The notes: generated from the sequence alone by a model not told the origin. A DNA stretch of 64,000 nucleotides from Comamonas composti DSM 21721 (GCF_000429845.1 NZ_KE386972.1:187976-251975), one strand, 5' to 3'; positions 26,807 through 36,581 are shown, numbered from the stretch's first letter. Made by a program: numbers and translations.

Positions 26807-27778
26807 CTAGTCCAGCTTCACGTTGGCGCTTTCGATGACTTTCTTCCATCGCACACGCTCGGTGTTCATGAAGCGCTCCATGTCCGCAGGCGAGCCGCCT
26901 ACGACCTCCGCCCCCTGGGTCGCGAACTGCTTCTTCACCTCGGCGTTCTGCATCACCTCGTTAATGGCCTGATTCAGCTTGGCCACGATGCCCGAAGGAG
27001 TCCCATGCGGAGCCGCAATCGCGAACCACGCCGAGGCCATGAACTCGGGGACACCGCTCTCTTTGGCGGACGGCACATCCGGCGCCATGAAGCCGCGCTG
27101 ATCGGATGCCAGCCCGAGCACCTTGAGCTTGGCGCCATCGCGGTACTTGAGGACCGCCGATACATTCCCAAAGAACAGGTCAACCCGCCCGCCCAACAGC
27201 TCGGTCAGCGCCGGGCCTTCCCCCTTGAACGGAATATGGGTCATCTGGCCCTTGATCATCGTCTCGAACATCTGCCCTGTGAGATGGGAGGTGGAGCCGT
27301 TTCCCTGGGACCCGTAAGTCACGCGCCCGGGATTGGCCTTGATGTAAGCCACCAAGTCCTGGACCGAGCTCGCGGGAAATTCCGCCCGCGTCGTAATTGC
27401 GTTTGGCACGGCAGCCATCAGCACGACCGATTCGAACTTCGCCGGATCGAACGCCATCTCCTTGTACAAGTACTGGTTGATGGTCAGGGGACCCGGAGGA
27501 GTCGCAAGCAGCGTGTATCCGTCGGCAGAGGAAACGGCCACCGCCTGGGCGCCGATATTGCCACCCGCTCCGGGCCGATTCTCAATCACAACGGGCTGCT
27601 TCCATTTTTCCGAGAGCTTTTGCCCAACCGACCGGGTGAGCACGTCGACCGTGCCGCCAGGAGGGAAGTCGACGATGATTCGCACCGGCTTGCTTGGGAA
27701 GCTCCTTGCCGCGTCCTGAGCCTGTGAAAGCCCGGACGCCACGATGAGTGCGGCGGCCAGAAGTTCTCGTTTATTCAT
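26807..27778 (-). CDS. Bug-family (TctC-type) solute-binding protein, second copy in the tph operon
   Basis: 323 aa with a signal peptide (MNKRELLAAALIVASGLSQA) and Bug-family marks: [57 protein letters not shown] and [14 protein letters not shown]. Such periplasmic proteins bind carboxylates for tripartite tricarboxylate (TctAB) importers. It is a paralogue of the TphC-like protein encoded at 34726 and is the last gene of the operon, 33 bases after the aldehyde dehydrogenase. No TctA/TctB membrane genes are in the window, so it must use a transporter encoded elsewhere. A different but related ligand from terephthalate is likely. Confidence 0.88.
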   Translation of the reverse strand: MNKRELLAAALIVASGLSQAQDAARSFPSKPVRIIVDFPPGGTVDVLTRSVGQKLSEKWKQPVVIENRPGAGGNIGAQAVAVSSADGYTLLATPPGPLTINQYLYKEMAFDPAKFESVVLMAAVPNAITTRAEFPASSVQDLVAYIKANPGRVTYGSQGNGSTSHLTGQMFETMIKGQMTHIPFKGEGPALTELLGGRVDLFFGNVSAVLKYRDGAKLKVLGLASDQRGFMAPDVPSAKESGVPEFMASAWFAIAAPHGTPSGIVAKLNQAINEVMQNAEVKKQFATQGAEVVGGSPADMERFMNTERVRWKKVIESANVKLD

Positions 27779-27811
27779 GAGTTGTCTCCGATGGTGGGTA
27801 GATGGATGGCT

Positions 27812-29275
27812 TTAAAAGGGATAGGACGCAACGGTCTCACGCACGGTGATCCATTGCCATTGGGTGAACTCATCCCAGTTCGCAGGACCTCCGATCCGGC
27901 TGCCATTGCCAGAGGCGCCGCGGCCTCCAAAGGGAATGTGCGGATCGCCTTGAACGGTTTGGTCGTTGATGTGCAAAAGCCCTGTCCTAAGGCGCTTTCC
28001 CAAGGCCAGCGCACGCCCCGTCGAAGCAGACATCACGGCAGCAGCCAGCCCGTATTCGGATGAGTTGGCGAGCTCGACCGCTTCATCGTCCGATGCAAAG
28101 CTCGTGACCGATGCGACAGGCCCAAACACCTCTTCATCAAAAGCTCGCATGCCCGGCTGTACGCCGCCCAGAACCGTCGGAAGGTAAAAGCGCCCCTCGG
28201 CCTTGCCGCCGGCATGGAGAGTCGCCCCCGCCGCGATCGTCGCCTGAACAATGCCGTCGATCGCCTTGAGCTGCCGCTCGTTGATCACCGGGCCCAACCC
28301 AACCCGCTCGTGCATCGGGTTGCCGATACGGGTTGACAAGGCCTTTTGCTTCAATCGCTCAAGCAGCTCCTGCGCAATGCTCTCGTGGGCAAGAATGCGC
28401 CCGGTCGCCATGCAGATCTGCCCCTGGTGCATCCAGGAACCAAACGCCGCGCCAGCTGCCGCGACCTCCAGGTCGGCGTCATCCAGCACGATGAGCGAGT
28501 TCTTGCCGCCCAGCTCCAGCGAAACCTTCTTGAGGCTGCCCCCGCACAAGGCGCCTACTCTCTTGCCCGCCTGGGTGGAGCCTGTAAAAGACACCATGGA
28601 GATGCGCGGGTCCGTGCAAATGGCCTCGCCCACGTCAGAGCCGGCCGGGAGCATGTGCAACAGCCCGGCTGGCAGCCCTGCTGCCTCAAAGACTCGCGCA
28701 ATCAGCACGCCGCCGCAGACCGCCGTCTGAGAATCCGGCTTTAGCACGACGGCGTTCCCGGTGACGAGCGCGGGCGCCACCGAGCGGATGGCCAAGGTGA
28801 GCGGGAAATTGAAAGGAGCAATAACCCCGACGACACCATGAGGCACCCGGCGCGCAAAGCTCATCTTATGAGGCTCGGCAGGCATGACGAAGCCATGGGG
28901 CTCGCCCATCATGCCCGCTGCATGGTGCAGCACCGCAGTGGTCGAGCGAAGCTCGGTGTCGGCCTTGGCGCGCACCCCACCGCTTTCTCGCATGATCCAG
29001 ACCGTCAGTTCGTCCCAATGTTTTTCCACCAGGCTTGCAGCCCGCCTGAAAATGGCGGCCCGCTCCGCCGGCGAAGTGTTTTCCCATGCGGCTTGGGCAA
29101 GCACCGCGGCCGCGGCACTTCTGTCCAGGTCCGCGGGAGTGGCAAGACCGATGCGGGAGATCTCTTCGCCGCTCGCCTTGTCCAGAACTGCGCCGGTGTG
29201 CTCCGCTTGCGTCCAGCGCCCGTTGAACCAGCAGCCCTTCCAGACTTCCTCGGGCATGAGCATTTCGGTCATCAT
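27812..29275 (-). CDS. Aldehyde dehydrogenase, benzaldehyde dehydrogenase-like
   Basis: 487 aa NAD(P)-dependent aldehyde dehydrogenase. Catalytic Cys288 (HQGQICMATGR), general base Glu254 (SLELGGKNS) and the oxyanion Asn155 (APFNFP) are present, as is FTGSTQAGKRVG. The C-terminus (HIPFGGRGASGNG ... FTQWQWITVR) is of the aromatic-aldehyde (XylC/AreC) type. It should oxidise an aromatic aldehyde to its acid; with tph genes next door, 4-carboxybenzaldehyde to terephthalate is a reasonable guess. Its ATG overlaps the stop of the ThDP enzyme gene, which points to consecutive reactions. The stop is 33 bases from the second Bug protein. Confidence 0.88.
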   Translation of the reverse strand: MMTEMLMPEEVWKGCWFNGRWTQAEHTGAVLDKASGEEISRIGLATPADLDRSAAAAVLAQAAWENTSPAERAAIFRRAASLVEKHWDELTVWIMRESGGVRAKADTELRSTTAVLHHAAGMMGEPHGFVMPAEPHKMSFARRVPHGVVGVIAPFNFPLTLAIRSVAPALVTGNAVVLKPDSQTAVCGGVLIARVFEAAGLPAGLLHMLPAGSDVGEAICTDPRISMVSFTGSTQAGKRVGALCGGSLKKVSLELGGKNSLIVLDDADLEVAAAGAAFGSWMHQGQICMATGRILAHESIAQELLERLKQKALSTRIGNPMHERVGLGPVINERQLKAIDGIVQATIAAGATLHAGGKAEGRFYLPTVLGGVQPGMRAFDEEVFGPVASVTSFASDDEAVELANSSEYGLAAAVMSASTGRALALGKRLRTGLLHINDQTVQGDPHIPFGGRGASGNGSRIGGPANWDEFTQWQWITVRETVASYPF

Positions 29276-31020
29276 TGAACCTCCCTGGTCTTGGAGCCGT
29301 CGCGCGGATTCCCGAGCACCTGGCTTGAAATGGGCAACAGCATCACCTCGACGACGGCGCTACGCCCGCCGCGAACGGTCTCCATGGCTTGAGCCAGCGT
29401 GGTATCGAGCTCGGTGAACTTCTCGACCCGGTACGCCGCACAGCCCGACGCGGCCGCTGCGATTTCAGCCAAGCGGGCGCGCGCAGTCGTCGTGATCCAG
29501 TAGCGATCGCGGCGCTTCGCGTGGCCTTGCGGATGTACCAGCAGCGTGGAGGCCTTGGGGGCGTTCCAGCCCCCGTTGTTGAAGACAATGGTCAGCTGCG
29601 GGTACCCGTAGGTTTCCGCGACCCAGTAGGCACTATCCGGAACGCCGAAGATGAAGCTGCCGTCTCCTACCAGGGTGATGACCTCGGCTCCAGGGTCGGC
29701 CATCTTCAGGCCAATCGCCGCGTTAATGCCCCAGCCCAGCCCGCTGCCGCCATTGGCGTAATAGCTTCCAGGCCTTTTCATGCGAAGCGTATGGAGCACG
29801 CAGTCCGTCGCCGTGGGCTCCTCGTAGACCACCACGGTCTTCTCGTTCACCAGTCGTTCAACGGCCTGCGCCAGCTGCTCAAGGTTGATGGCGCCATCGG
29901 CCGGCGCCGGCATTCCCGGTAGCGTCAGGCGCGCCTTGGCCGCATCAATCCACTCCCGGCGCTGCGCCAGGGCCTGAGCCGAAGGAAGCTCCGGCTGCAT
30001 GAGCAGCTGCTGCAATGCCGCCAGGCTATCCGCCTGCCAGCTGCGCTCGGCGGGAAAGTGCCAAAAGCCCATGCTCTCTTTGAGCGCATCGCAATCGATA
30101 TGGAAAAGACGTGCCCCCTCGGCGGGTGCCACCTGTGCCACGATCCACGGCACATCGACGTCGAGAAGCAGGATCAGGTCCGCCTCCTTGACCAGCGTAT
30201 TGCGCCGGTACCCCACGTGGTTGGGGTGATCGCCGGGACAGTTAACGTACTGGGGGTTGACTTCGCAGACCGCGATGCCAAATCGCTCGGACAGGCTCGC
30301 AAGCAGGCGGGCCGCTTCCGGCTGGCGCCCCAGGTAAGTCGTGATGACGAGGGGGCGCTGTGCCTGCATGAGCGCTGCCGTCAACTCCTCGGGAGCTCCT
30401 GCTGGCAGCCCCGCCGTGCGGGCCGCAGGCCAGTGGGCTATGGGCTGACTCACGCCTCCCGAAGGCTCTTCCCAGACCTCGCGCGAGCCCGTGATGTACA
30501 CCGGCCCCTCGGGCACAGTGCAGGCGATCTGTACCCCGCGCATCAGCACCTGGTCGGCCATCTCGCCCGCGCGCAGCTCGTAGGACCACTTCATGTACTG
30601 CCCGCCGATCTCGTGCTGACGCGTCGAGTCCTGGGTGTAGTGAATGAACTCGGTTCTCGATCCAGCCCGCTCGCCGCTCACGGTGACCGGCGAGAGCCCT
30701 GCGACGATGATGGCCGGCACGCGGCCTCGCGCAGCGTTGTGCATGCTGCATCCCAGGTTCTGCGTGCCTACATCCACATGGACCAGCACCATCTGCGGCC
30801 GGCGACTTTTCATGGCATGGCCATGGGCCACCGAAAGTGCCGTCATCTCATGGGGACAGGCAATGATCTCGGGCATGGCAGCGCCGTCTTCATCCATTGC
30901 CGCAAAGGCCTCGATGAAGGCAGGATGGTCGCTTCCCAGATTGGTAAAGATGTACTCGACTCCCAGCCGTGAGGCCTCCTCGAGCAAACGTCGCGCCGCG
31001 GTTGCGGTGATTACTTCCAT
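29272..31020 (-). CDS. ThDP-dependent enzyme, benzoylformate decarboxylase/acetolactate synthase-like
   Basis: 582 aa with the three-domain ThDP-decarboxylase layout. The pyrimidine-activating Glu58 is in PHEMTALSVAHGH. His81 (VLVHVDVGTQN) aligns with the active-site His of benzoylformate decarboxylase. The C-terminal ThDP motif is GDGSFIFGVPDSAYW ... IVFNN. The second active-site His of benzoylformate decarboxylase is not evident (VPWIV in that region), so the exact reaction is open: decarboxylation of an aryl-glyoxylate, or another 2-keto acid. It starts 19 bases after the tphA1-like gene, with GGAG upstream, and is coupled to the aldehyde dehydrogenase. This pair is not part of the classical tph operon. 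Confidence 0.85.
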   Translation of the reverse strand: MEVITATAARRLLEEASRLGVEYIFTNLGSDHPAFIEAFAAMDEDGAAMPEIIACPHEMTALSVAHGHAMKSRRPQMVLVHVDVGTQNLGCSMHNAARGRVPAIIVAGLSPVTVSGERAGSRTEFIHYTQDSTRQHEIGGQYMKWSYELRAGEMADQVLMRGVQIACTVPEGPVYITGSREVWEEPSGGVSQPIAHWPAARTAGLPAGAPEELTAALMQAQRPLVITTYLGRQPEAARLLASLSERFGIAVCEVNPQYVNCPGDHPNHVGYRRNTLVKEADLILLLDVDVPWIVAQVAPAEGARLFHIDCDALKESMGFWHFPAERSWQADSLAALQQLLMQPELPSAQALAQRREWIDAAKARLTLPGMPAPADGAINLEQLAQAVERLVNEKTVVVYEEPTATDCVLHTLRMKRPGSYYANGGSGLGWGINAAIGLKMADPGAEVITLVGDGSFIFGVPDSAYWVAETYGYPQLTIVFNNGGWNAPKASTLLVHPQGHAKRRDRYWITTTARARLAEIAAAASGCAAYRVEKFTELDTTLAQAMETVRGGRSAVVEVMLLPISSQVLGNPRDGSKTREVQ

Positions 31021-31039
31021 CGTCTCTTCTCCAAGTCAC

Positions 31040-32056
31040 TCACAGGGGCGCCGCAGCGGGGCCCGGAACAAAAACGTCTGCTTGAAAATCCTGTGGCAGC
31101 ACGCCCATTTCGACGGCCGCTTGGCGCACCGCCGCAACCATGGCCGGGGAGCCGCAGCAATGCAGCACATGGCCGGCGAGATCGGGGCATTGGGCACGCA
31201 AGGCCTGGTCCACCCGTCCCTGGAAGACGCCGGGCGCAAGCGCATCTCGTGCCTGCGAGATTGCCGGGATGAAGCGAAAGTCCGGCCACTGGCGCTTCCA
31301 CTTGTCTACCGCCGCCTGGAGATACAGCCCGGACGGCTCGCGCGCGCCCCAGATCAGAGTGACTTTGCGCTGCACCCTTCTCTTGACCATGTCATCAAGA
31401 ATGGACTTGACCGGCGCGAAGCCCGTGCCTGCGGCGACGCACACCAGCGGCCGTGGGTCATCCGCAGCCAGGGCGACGTTTCCGAAGGGCAGTTCAATCT
31501 TCAGCGTATCGCCCTGCTTGAGCCCGAGCAGGGTATGCGTGAACTGGCCACCAGGGACATGCTGGATATGCAGGGTCACGCCGTCGCTTTCGTGAGGCGG
31601 ATTCGCCATCGAGTAGCACCGGGTGCTGCCGTCTTCCAGGAACACCTGCAGATACTGCCCGGCTTGAAACTTTGCGCGCTGTCCGGCCGGCAGGCGAAGA
31701 CGCAGCACCGACACCTCAGGCACGACACGGTCATGGCTGTGCACTTTGGCAGTGAACGTCTTTCTCGCAGCAGGATCCAGCTTTCTCCAGCTTGTGGGAG
31801 CGAGAGTCACGTCGCTCTTGGGCACGCAGACGCAGTAAAGAACCTGGCCCGGCAGACAGGTCTCGTTCGAGGCTGCAGCACCAGGGCGCGCCGCGACCTC
31901 GCCCTTGACCACGGCCCCGGCGCAGTTCCCGCAGCTTCCCTTTCGGCACGAGTAGGAGAGCTCCACGCCGGCGTGCAAAGCCGCATCCAGAATGCTCTGA
32001 CCCGGGGCGCAGTCAAAGCTGACATCCGCGCCCTCAATGGATATTTGGTAAGTCAT
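31040..32056 (-). CDS. tphA1: Terephthalate 1,2-dioxygenase, reductase component
   Basis: 338 aa. An N-terminal plant-type [2Fe-2S] domain ([11 protein letters not shown] with a later GQVLYC Cys) precedes an FAD domain ([13 protein letters not shown]) and an NAD domain ([23 protein letters not shown]). This architecture and the sequence closely resemble Comamonas TphA1, which passes electrons from NADPH to the TphA2A3 oxygenase. The ATG overlaps the tphB stop (ATGA). All cluster-binding cysteines are present. Confidence 0.92.
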   Translation of the reverse strand: MTYQISIEGADVSFDCAPGQSILDAALHAGVELSYSCRKGSCGNCAGAVVKGEVAARPGAAASNETCLPGQVLYCVCVPKSDVTLAPTSWRKLDPAARKTFTAKVHSHDRVVPEVSVLRLRLPAGQRAKFQAGQYLQVFLEDGSTRCYSMANPPHESDGVTLHIQHVPGGQFTHTLLGLKQGDTLKIELPFGNVALAADDPRPLVCVAAGTGFAPVKSILDDMVKRRVQRKVTLIWGAREPSGLYLQAAVDKWKRQWPDFRFIPAISQARDALAPGVFQGRVDQALRAQCPDLAGHVLHCCGSPAMVAAVRQAAVEMGVLPQDFQADVFVPGPAAAPL

Positions 32057-33012
32057 GCCTGAGCCTCTTCGCTTGCCCCCGATAACAGGGCTATCGTGCG
32101 CAGCAGCGCCTGCGGACTCGCGACTCCCCGGCCCGCGATATCCATGGCACTGCCATGCCCGACGCTGGACAGCAGCACCTGCGCTCCGATGGAAAGTGCA
32201 CTCGCGGCCTTGGGTGCCAGCAGCTTGATGGGAATGTGGCCCTGGTCATGCAGCATCGCCACGTACAGCCTGTGCCGGCGCTGGGAAAGCAGCATGTCGG
32301 CGCCGGCCGGTCCCTCGATCGCAATGCCTTCGGCTCGCAAAATGGCAGCGGCCGCAATGGTGACCTCGCCGTCCTCCGGACCGAACAGCCCGCCTTCGGA
32401 GGCATGGGGATTGATGCCGAAAAGCGCGACAGTTGGATCAGGGTCGCCGAGCATTTCGCAAGCGCGAAGGCCTGCCTTGGTCGCCCGTATCACCAGCTCC
32501 GGGCTCAACCGCTCAAGAGCGCAGCGCACGCTTTCATGAAGGGTTGCATGGACGATGCGTAGCCCTGCACCGACCAGCATGAGAAAGACCTCGTCTTGCG
32601 GCACCTCGCAGACATGTGCGACCAATGACGGATAGCCGGAAAACTCAATCCCCGCCAGGTGGATCGCTGTCTCATGGTGCGGACACGCGATCACCGCATC
32701 CGCCTCCCCTCGCCTGCACGCCTCGATGGCTGAAGTAGCCGCAGCCACCGCCGATACGCCAGCAGACGCCTCAACCACCCCGAACCTCGCCTTGTCCGCC
32801 AGTGTTCCCGCCTCAACCAGCTGCACACTGCCGAGTACATGCCCCAGGTTAAGAACGTCTGCCGCCTGCTCCAGCACACGCCCAGGGCCGTGCACAGAGA
32901 TTCGGCGGCGCTCGCGCTCAGGCAGCGCCGCGAGTGCCTTGAGCGCGATTTCCGGCCCAATGCCATGAGGATCGCCCGTCGCAAGGGCTAGCCGATTCAA
33001 TGACTTGGTCAC
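32053..33012 (-). CDS. tphB: 1,2-dihydroxy-3,5-cyclohexadiene-1,4-dicarboxylate dehydrogenase
   Basis: 319 aa from a GTG at 33012 that overlaps the tphA3 stop (GTGA). An upstream in-frame ATG at 33054 lies inside tphA3 and is less likely. The protein is of the PdxA fold: [20 protein letters not shown] at the start, metal-site His regions ([36 protein letters not shown]) and [18 protein letters not shown]. In Comamonas, TphB oxidises and decarboxylates the terephthalate cis-diol to protocatechuate. The strong resemblance and operon position support that role rather than pyridoxine synthesis. Confidence 0.92.
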   Translation of the reverse strand: MTKSLNRLALATGDPHGIGPEIALKALAALPERERRRISVHGPGRVLEQAADVLNLGHVLGSVQLVEAGTLADKARFGVVEASAGVSAVAAATSAIEACRRGEADAVIACPHHETAIHLAGIEFSGYPSLVAHVCEVPQDEVFLMLVGAGLRIVHATLHESVRCALERLSPELVIRATKAGLRACEMLGDPDPTVALFGINPHASEGGLFGPEDGEVTIAAAAILRAEGIAIEGPAGADMLLSQRRHRLYVAMLHDQGHIPIKLLAPKAASALSIGAQVLLSSVGHGSAMDIAGRGVASPQALLRTIALLSGASEEAQA

Positions 33013-33473
33013 AGCGGCAGCGCCAGGAGTGTGTCGACGACCGTGCTGTCGCAAACGGCAACGCGCTCGGCCAGAAGAAGCCTGTCTTCTTGGCGTACGA
33101 AACGGTCGCGGTACTCGCCAGTGGCGAACACCACGGTTTCGCCCGTGTGCATGATCCGGACAACAAGAAACGGTGTCTGGGCCTCGGCAGTGTCGGACGT
33201 CGCCGATTTGAGCAAGGGCATGCCAAGCACATGGCGATAGCGATGACGCTCGTAGATATTCGCCTCGCGCAGTGCCGCAACCCGATCAACCAGCATGTCA
33301 CGCGAGTCCGCCCAGACAATACCTGCCGGCAGGCCTTGTGCTTCGTTCTCGGCATGGGTCACCCGATAGTGGCAATCCGCCGCGAAAAACATGGGCCACT
33401 GCTCAAGAGAGTCGCTATCGATGGCCTGGGAATAGGCCGCATTGAATGCGGCGATTTGTAGTACGTCAATCAC
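33009..33473 (-). CDS. tphA3: Terephthalate 1,2-dioxygenase, small oxygenase subunit
   Basis: 154 aa, the length of TphA3. It starts with a GTG at 33473 that overlaps the tphA2 stop. The sequence ([71 protein letters not shown]) matches my memory of Comamonas TphA3 and the ring-hydroxylating beta-subunit fold (NTF2-like). It has no cofactor; it stabilises the catalytic alpha subunit. It is coupled to tphB by a GTGA overlap. Confidence 0.92.
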   Translation of the reverse strand: MIDVLQIAAFNAAYSQAIDSDSLEQWPMFFAADCHYRVTHAENEAQGLPAGIVWADSRDMLVDRVAALREANIYERHRYRHVLGMPLLKSATSDTAEAQTPFLVVRIMHTGETVVFATGEYRDRFVRQEDRLLLAERVAVCDSTVVDTLLALPL

Positions 33474-34729
33474 GCCTTGTCCTCTTGCGTTTGGCCCATA
33501 TGCTGGCGATACACCTTCCAGAATCCGCGCACCGATGTCTCCGTTGCCCGGCCTTCGCTGGAGCCGCTGTGGTCACCACCCATTTCAACGACGGCCTCCA
33601 TGTCCGTCGCGCCGGCAATGCCACGCTGCACAAAGCCGCCAACCGCGCCGTCCTCCATCGAAATGAATCCCGCTGGCCCCACCAGATTGGCTTGCTTGAG
33701 GCGTACCTTGCGTTGTTCAGCGGTGTCGTCGGCGTATCCGATATAGGTCCAGTTGAGCTCGGTTCTGTGAATGCCTTTTGGAAGCACCTGGCGGACCGCC
33801 AAGCAGTTCTGGATCTGCTGCAGCACAAAGCCCGGAAACACCGACAGAATCTGCAGGGTCACACCATCGTCATGCTCCTTGAATCCGCTGAGCACGCTGG
33901 GATCCCTGAGGCGGTACTGCTCGTTGTCCGAGCGAATCGCCTGGTCCTTGTAGGTGTCATCCTTGGCCCCGGGGTCAATCACCGAGAAGCTGACGTGATG
34001 ACCTCCGGTCTCATCGACGATCACCCCTCCTTTTTGCGACAGCCTGTTGAGCTCGAACGTGGTGAAAAACATATGGAGCAGGCTTGCGTGGTAGCTGTCC
34101 TTGACGTTTTCCATATAGAGCTTCCAGTTGTTCGGAAGCGCCTGGGTGAAGCGGCCAATGACCTCGACGGGCTTGTGCAGCACGCGTTCAATGCGCTCGC
34201 AAATCTCGGCGCCAAGATAGTCCTCGATGTCGGGAACATCCTCGGAGAAACTGCCGAATACCAGTCCGCAGAAAGTGGCGACGCGAAGCTTGCGCGGCCC
34301 ATGCTCCTTCTTGCAAAAGTGCTCTGGCATGCCCCCCTGGCCCTTCACCCCCTTTTCGAAGGCGACACCAGTCAGGTCTCCCTGCCGGTTGTAGCTCCAG
34401 GCGTGATAAACGCACTGGAAGTTATCGGCCTTGCCCGACTTCTCCAGAGCGATGAGCGCACCGCGATGAGCACAGCGGTTCTCGAACGCGTAGATTTCGT
34501 CATCGCTGTCGCGCACGACCACGACCGGGGTTTCTCCGGCAAAGCTCGTGCGGTAGCTGCCGGCCTCGGGCAGCTCCGCCGCCAGGCAAAGATAGTTCCA
34601 GACCTCACCCCGGAAGATGCGCTCTTGCTCAAGAGCTCCCGTCTGACCATCCACATACAAGGCGTAAGGAATGCGAGTATTCCCCGCGCCCTTCCACTGA
34701 ATCACTTGCTCAATCATTTGCGTACTCAC
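33470..34729 (-). CDS. tphA2: Terephthalate 1,2-dioxygenase, large (Rieske) subunit
   Basis: 419 aa if started at the GTG at 34729, which overlaps the tphC stop; the ATG at 34717 ([10 protein letters not shown]) aligns with the start of known TphA2 and is a real alternative. Rieske [2Fe-2S] ligands are Cys86/His88 and Cys106/His109. The mononuclear iron ligands are His214 and His219 with the bridging Asp211 ([13 protein letters not shown]). The whole sequence ([46 protein letters not shown]) is very close to Comamonas TphA2. The enzyme adds O2 to terephthalate to give the cis-dihydrodiol. Confidence 0.94.
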   Translation of the reverse strand: MSTQMIEQVIQWKGAGNTRIPYALYVDGQTGALEQERIFRGEVWNYLCLAAELPEAGSYRTSFAGETPVVVVRDSDDEIYAFENRCAHRGALIALEKSGKADNFQCVYHAWSYNRQGDLTGVAFEKGVKGQGGMPEHFCKKEHGPRKLRVATFCGLVFGSFSEDVPDIEDYLGAEICERIERVLHKPVEVIGRFTQALPNNWKLYMENVKDSYHASLLHMFFTTFELNRLSQKGGVIVDETGGHHVSFSVIDPGAKDDTYKDQAIRSDNEQYRLRDPSVLSGFKEHDDGVTLQILSVFPGFVLQQIQNCLAVRQVLPKGIHRTELNWTYIGYADDTAEQRKVRLKQANLVGPAGFISMEDGAVGGFVQRGIAGATDMEAVVEMGGDHSGSSEGRATETSVRGFWKVYRQHMGQTQEDKA

Positions 34730-35694
34730 TCCAGCGTAACGTTGACACTCTTGATAACTTTTCTCCAGCGCTCGGACTCCGTTTTGATGAAGCGGCTAGC
34801 TTCTTCAGACGTCCATCCACGCGGCTCCGCCCCCTGCTCTTCAAAGCGAGCTCGCACGTCAGGCAGCGAGAGGGCCGTGGTAAAGGCTTTGTTGGCTTCC
34901 GCAATGACCCGAGACGGAGTCCCCGGAGGCGCCACAACGCTGAAGAAGGTCACGGCATGCATGGCGCCCAGACCGGCTTCTGCAAACGTTGGAACTTGCG
35001 GCAATGCCTTGGAGCGCTTCTCATCGGCCACGGCCAGGATTCGCAGCTTGCCCGCAGCATGAAACGGCGCTGACGAGCTGATGTTGTCGAAGAAGACGTC
35101 GACCTGGGCCCCGACGATGTCGACCAGCGCGGGGGCGGTTCCCTTGTATGGCACGTGCAGCATCTCGGTACCCGTGAGCTGCATAAACATTGCGGCAGTC
35201 AGATGCGAGGTCGAGCCATTGCCCTGCGATGCATAGCTCACCTTTCCTGGATTTGCCTTGAGGTGGGCAATGAACTCGCTCAAGTTTTGCGCCGGTACTT
35301 TGTGGCTGACGGCCAGCACGTTGGGCACGGTCGCGACGATGGTCACGGGCACCCAGCGTGTGGCGTCAAAGGCCATCTTGCGATACAGATGCTGATTGAT
35401 GGCAATAGGCCCCGGAGGTGATACGAGAAGCGTGGCGCCATCGGGCGGAGCGCGAAAAACGGCGTCGGCTCCGATGTTTCCTCCAGCCCCCACACGGTTC
35501 TCGATGACGACACCAGCGGGATAGGCGGGACGCATCTTCTCGGCAAGAATTCTTGGAAGAATGTCCGCCGTTCCGCCGGCAGAGAAGGGGACGATGAGGT
35601 GCAGGGGCCGGGCCGGTTGCGCGCCCGCCATCGGCAAGGCGCAAAAGGAAAGTGCTGCAACAGCGGCCTGGCGCCGTGTAATGAGGGCGGTCAT
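34726..35694 (-). CDS. tphC: Terephthalate-binding protein, Bug/TctC family
   Basis: 322 aa with a signal peptide ([20 protein letters not shown]) and Bug motifs [45 protein letters not shown] and [14 protein letters not shown]. It occupies the position of tphC in the Comamonas operon: first gene, divergent from the IclR regulator. TphC delivers terephthalate to a TctAB-type importer, which is not encoded in the window. It shares blocks with the second Bug protein at 26807 but is clearly distinct. Its stop overlaps the tphA2 GTG. Confidence 0.9.
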   Translation of the reverse strand: MTALITRRQAAVAALSFCALPMAGAQPARPLHLIVPFSAGGTADILPRILAEKMRPAYPAGVVIENRVGAGGNIGADAVFRAPPDGATLLVSPPGPIAINQHLYRKMAFDATRWVPVTIVATVPNVLAVSHKVPAQNLSEFIAHLKANPGKVSYASQGNGSTSHLTAAMFMQLTGTEMLHVPYKGTAPALVDIVGAQVDVFFDNISSSAPFHAAGKLRILAVADEKRSKALPQVPTFAEAGLGAMHAVTFFSVVAPPGTPSRVIAEANKAFTTALSLPDVRARFEEQGAEPRGWTSEEASRFIKTESERWRKVIKSVNVTLE

Positions 35695-35761
35695 GATGTC
35701 TCGTTTGTTTTCATGGGGTGACTTGAGTATCAGCCTCCCCTTTGCGCCACATCAAGCTAGA

Positions 35762-35778
35762 TTTGCGGTATGCGCAAA
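35762..35778. promoter_or_regulatory. Candidate IclR-type operator in the tphR-tphC promoter region
   Basis: TTTGCG-GTATG-CGCAAA is a perfect palindrome with 6-bp arms, placed 33 bases before the IclR start and 68 before the tphC start. A further half-site TTTGCGCC lies at 35741-35748. This is the place where an IclR regulator would control both directions. The assignment is by position and symmetry only. Confidence 0.55.
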
Positions 35779-35810
35779 AAACCTCTCGACCACTTGAACT
35801 GGCATACGGC

Positions 35811-36581
35811 ATGAGCGAAAAGAACTTTGTTAACTCGCTGGAGAAAGGCCTGGCGGCCCTGACCTGCTTTGGCCGCCAGCACAGCCGCCTGACGCTGTCG
35901 GAAGTCGCTCGGCTGACAGATGTTTCGCCAGCGTCGGCTCGGCGCTCGCTGCTGACGCTGCAGGAGCTGGGCTATCTCGCCAGCGATGGCAAGCACTTCT
36001 GGATGCTGCCGCGCGCTCTGTTGGTGGCGCATTCCTTTCTGGCTTCCAGGCCGGCGCCGTCCCTGGCGCAACCGCTGCTGGATGCGCTGTCGGAGAGGAC
36101 ACGGGAGTCGGCCTCCCTCGGTCAATTGCTCGATGACCACGCCATCATCATTGGCCGCTCCACGGCTAGGCGAAGCCTCAGCACCGGCTTGGGAATCGGC
36201 TCTCGCCTGCCGGCCTACTGCTCGGCCATGGGGCGTGTCCTGCTGGCTGGATTGCCTCCAGCCGAGGCTGCGCACCGGGTGCGAACCATGAATCGCGAAA
36301 AGCTCACGGCGGACACCATCGTTGAGGCGCCAAAGATTCTGGAACTCCTGGCTCAGGCACGCGACCAAGGCTTTGCAAGCAATAGCGGAGAGCTAGAAAC
36401 AGGCGTTCGCTCCATGGCCGTACCCGTACACAACGGCGCGGGGGAAATCTTCGCGGCCATGAGCATTGCGGTGCGCGTCGAACGGATGAGCATGCAGGAG
36501 TTTCGCGAGGCCTTTCTTCCTGCGCTCATGAGAGCACGGGATACTCTCGAAAAGAAGCTGTTTCCCGTTTTGGGACGCTAG
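35811..36581 (+). CDS. tphR: IclR family transcriptional regulator (TphR-like)
   Basis: 256 aa from the ATG at 35811 (MSEKNFVNSLEKGLAALTCF); an in-frame start at 35742 would run through the presumed operator. The winged HTH covers residues 10-65 (LTLSEVARLTDVSPASARRS, LLTLQELGYL). The C-terminal IclR effector domain has LGIGSRLPAYCSAMGRVLLA and GFASNSGELETGVRSMAVPV. It is divergent from tphC, exactly as TphR in Comamonas, where it activates the operon in the presence of terephthalate. It probably also controls the extra genes at the operon end. Confidence 0.88.
   Translation: MSEKNFVNSLEKGLAALTCFGRQHSRLTLSEVARLTDVSPASARRSLLTLQELGYLASDGKHFWMLPRALLVAHSFLASRPAPSLAQPLLDALSERTRESASLGQLLDDHAIIIGRSTARRSLSTGLGIGSRLPAYCSAMGRVLLAGLPPAEAAHRVRTMNREKLTADTIVEAPKILELLAQARDQGFASNSGELETGVRSMAVPVHNGAGEIFAAMSIAVRVERMSMQEFREAFLPALMRARDTLEKKLFPVLGR

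Noticed and set aside
26373..26810. 145-codon plus-strand frame after ssb as a gene
   Set aside because: It begins inside the ssb terminator and covers frame-shifted transposase remnants; treated as a pseudogene region instead.
32053..33012. Pyridoxine biosynthesis PdxA
   Set aside because: Same fold, but it is embedded between terephthalate oxygenase genes and closely resembles TphB.
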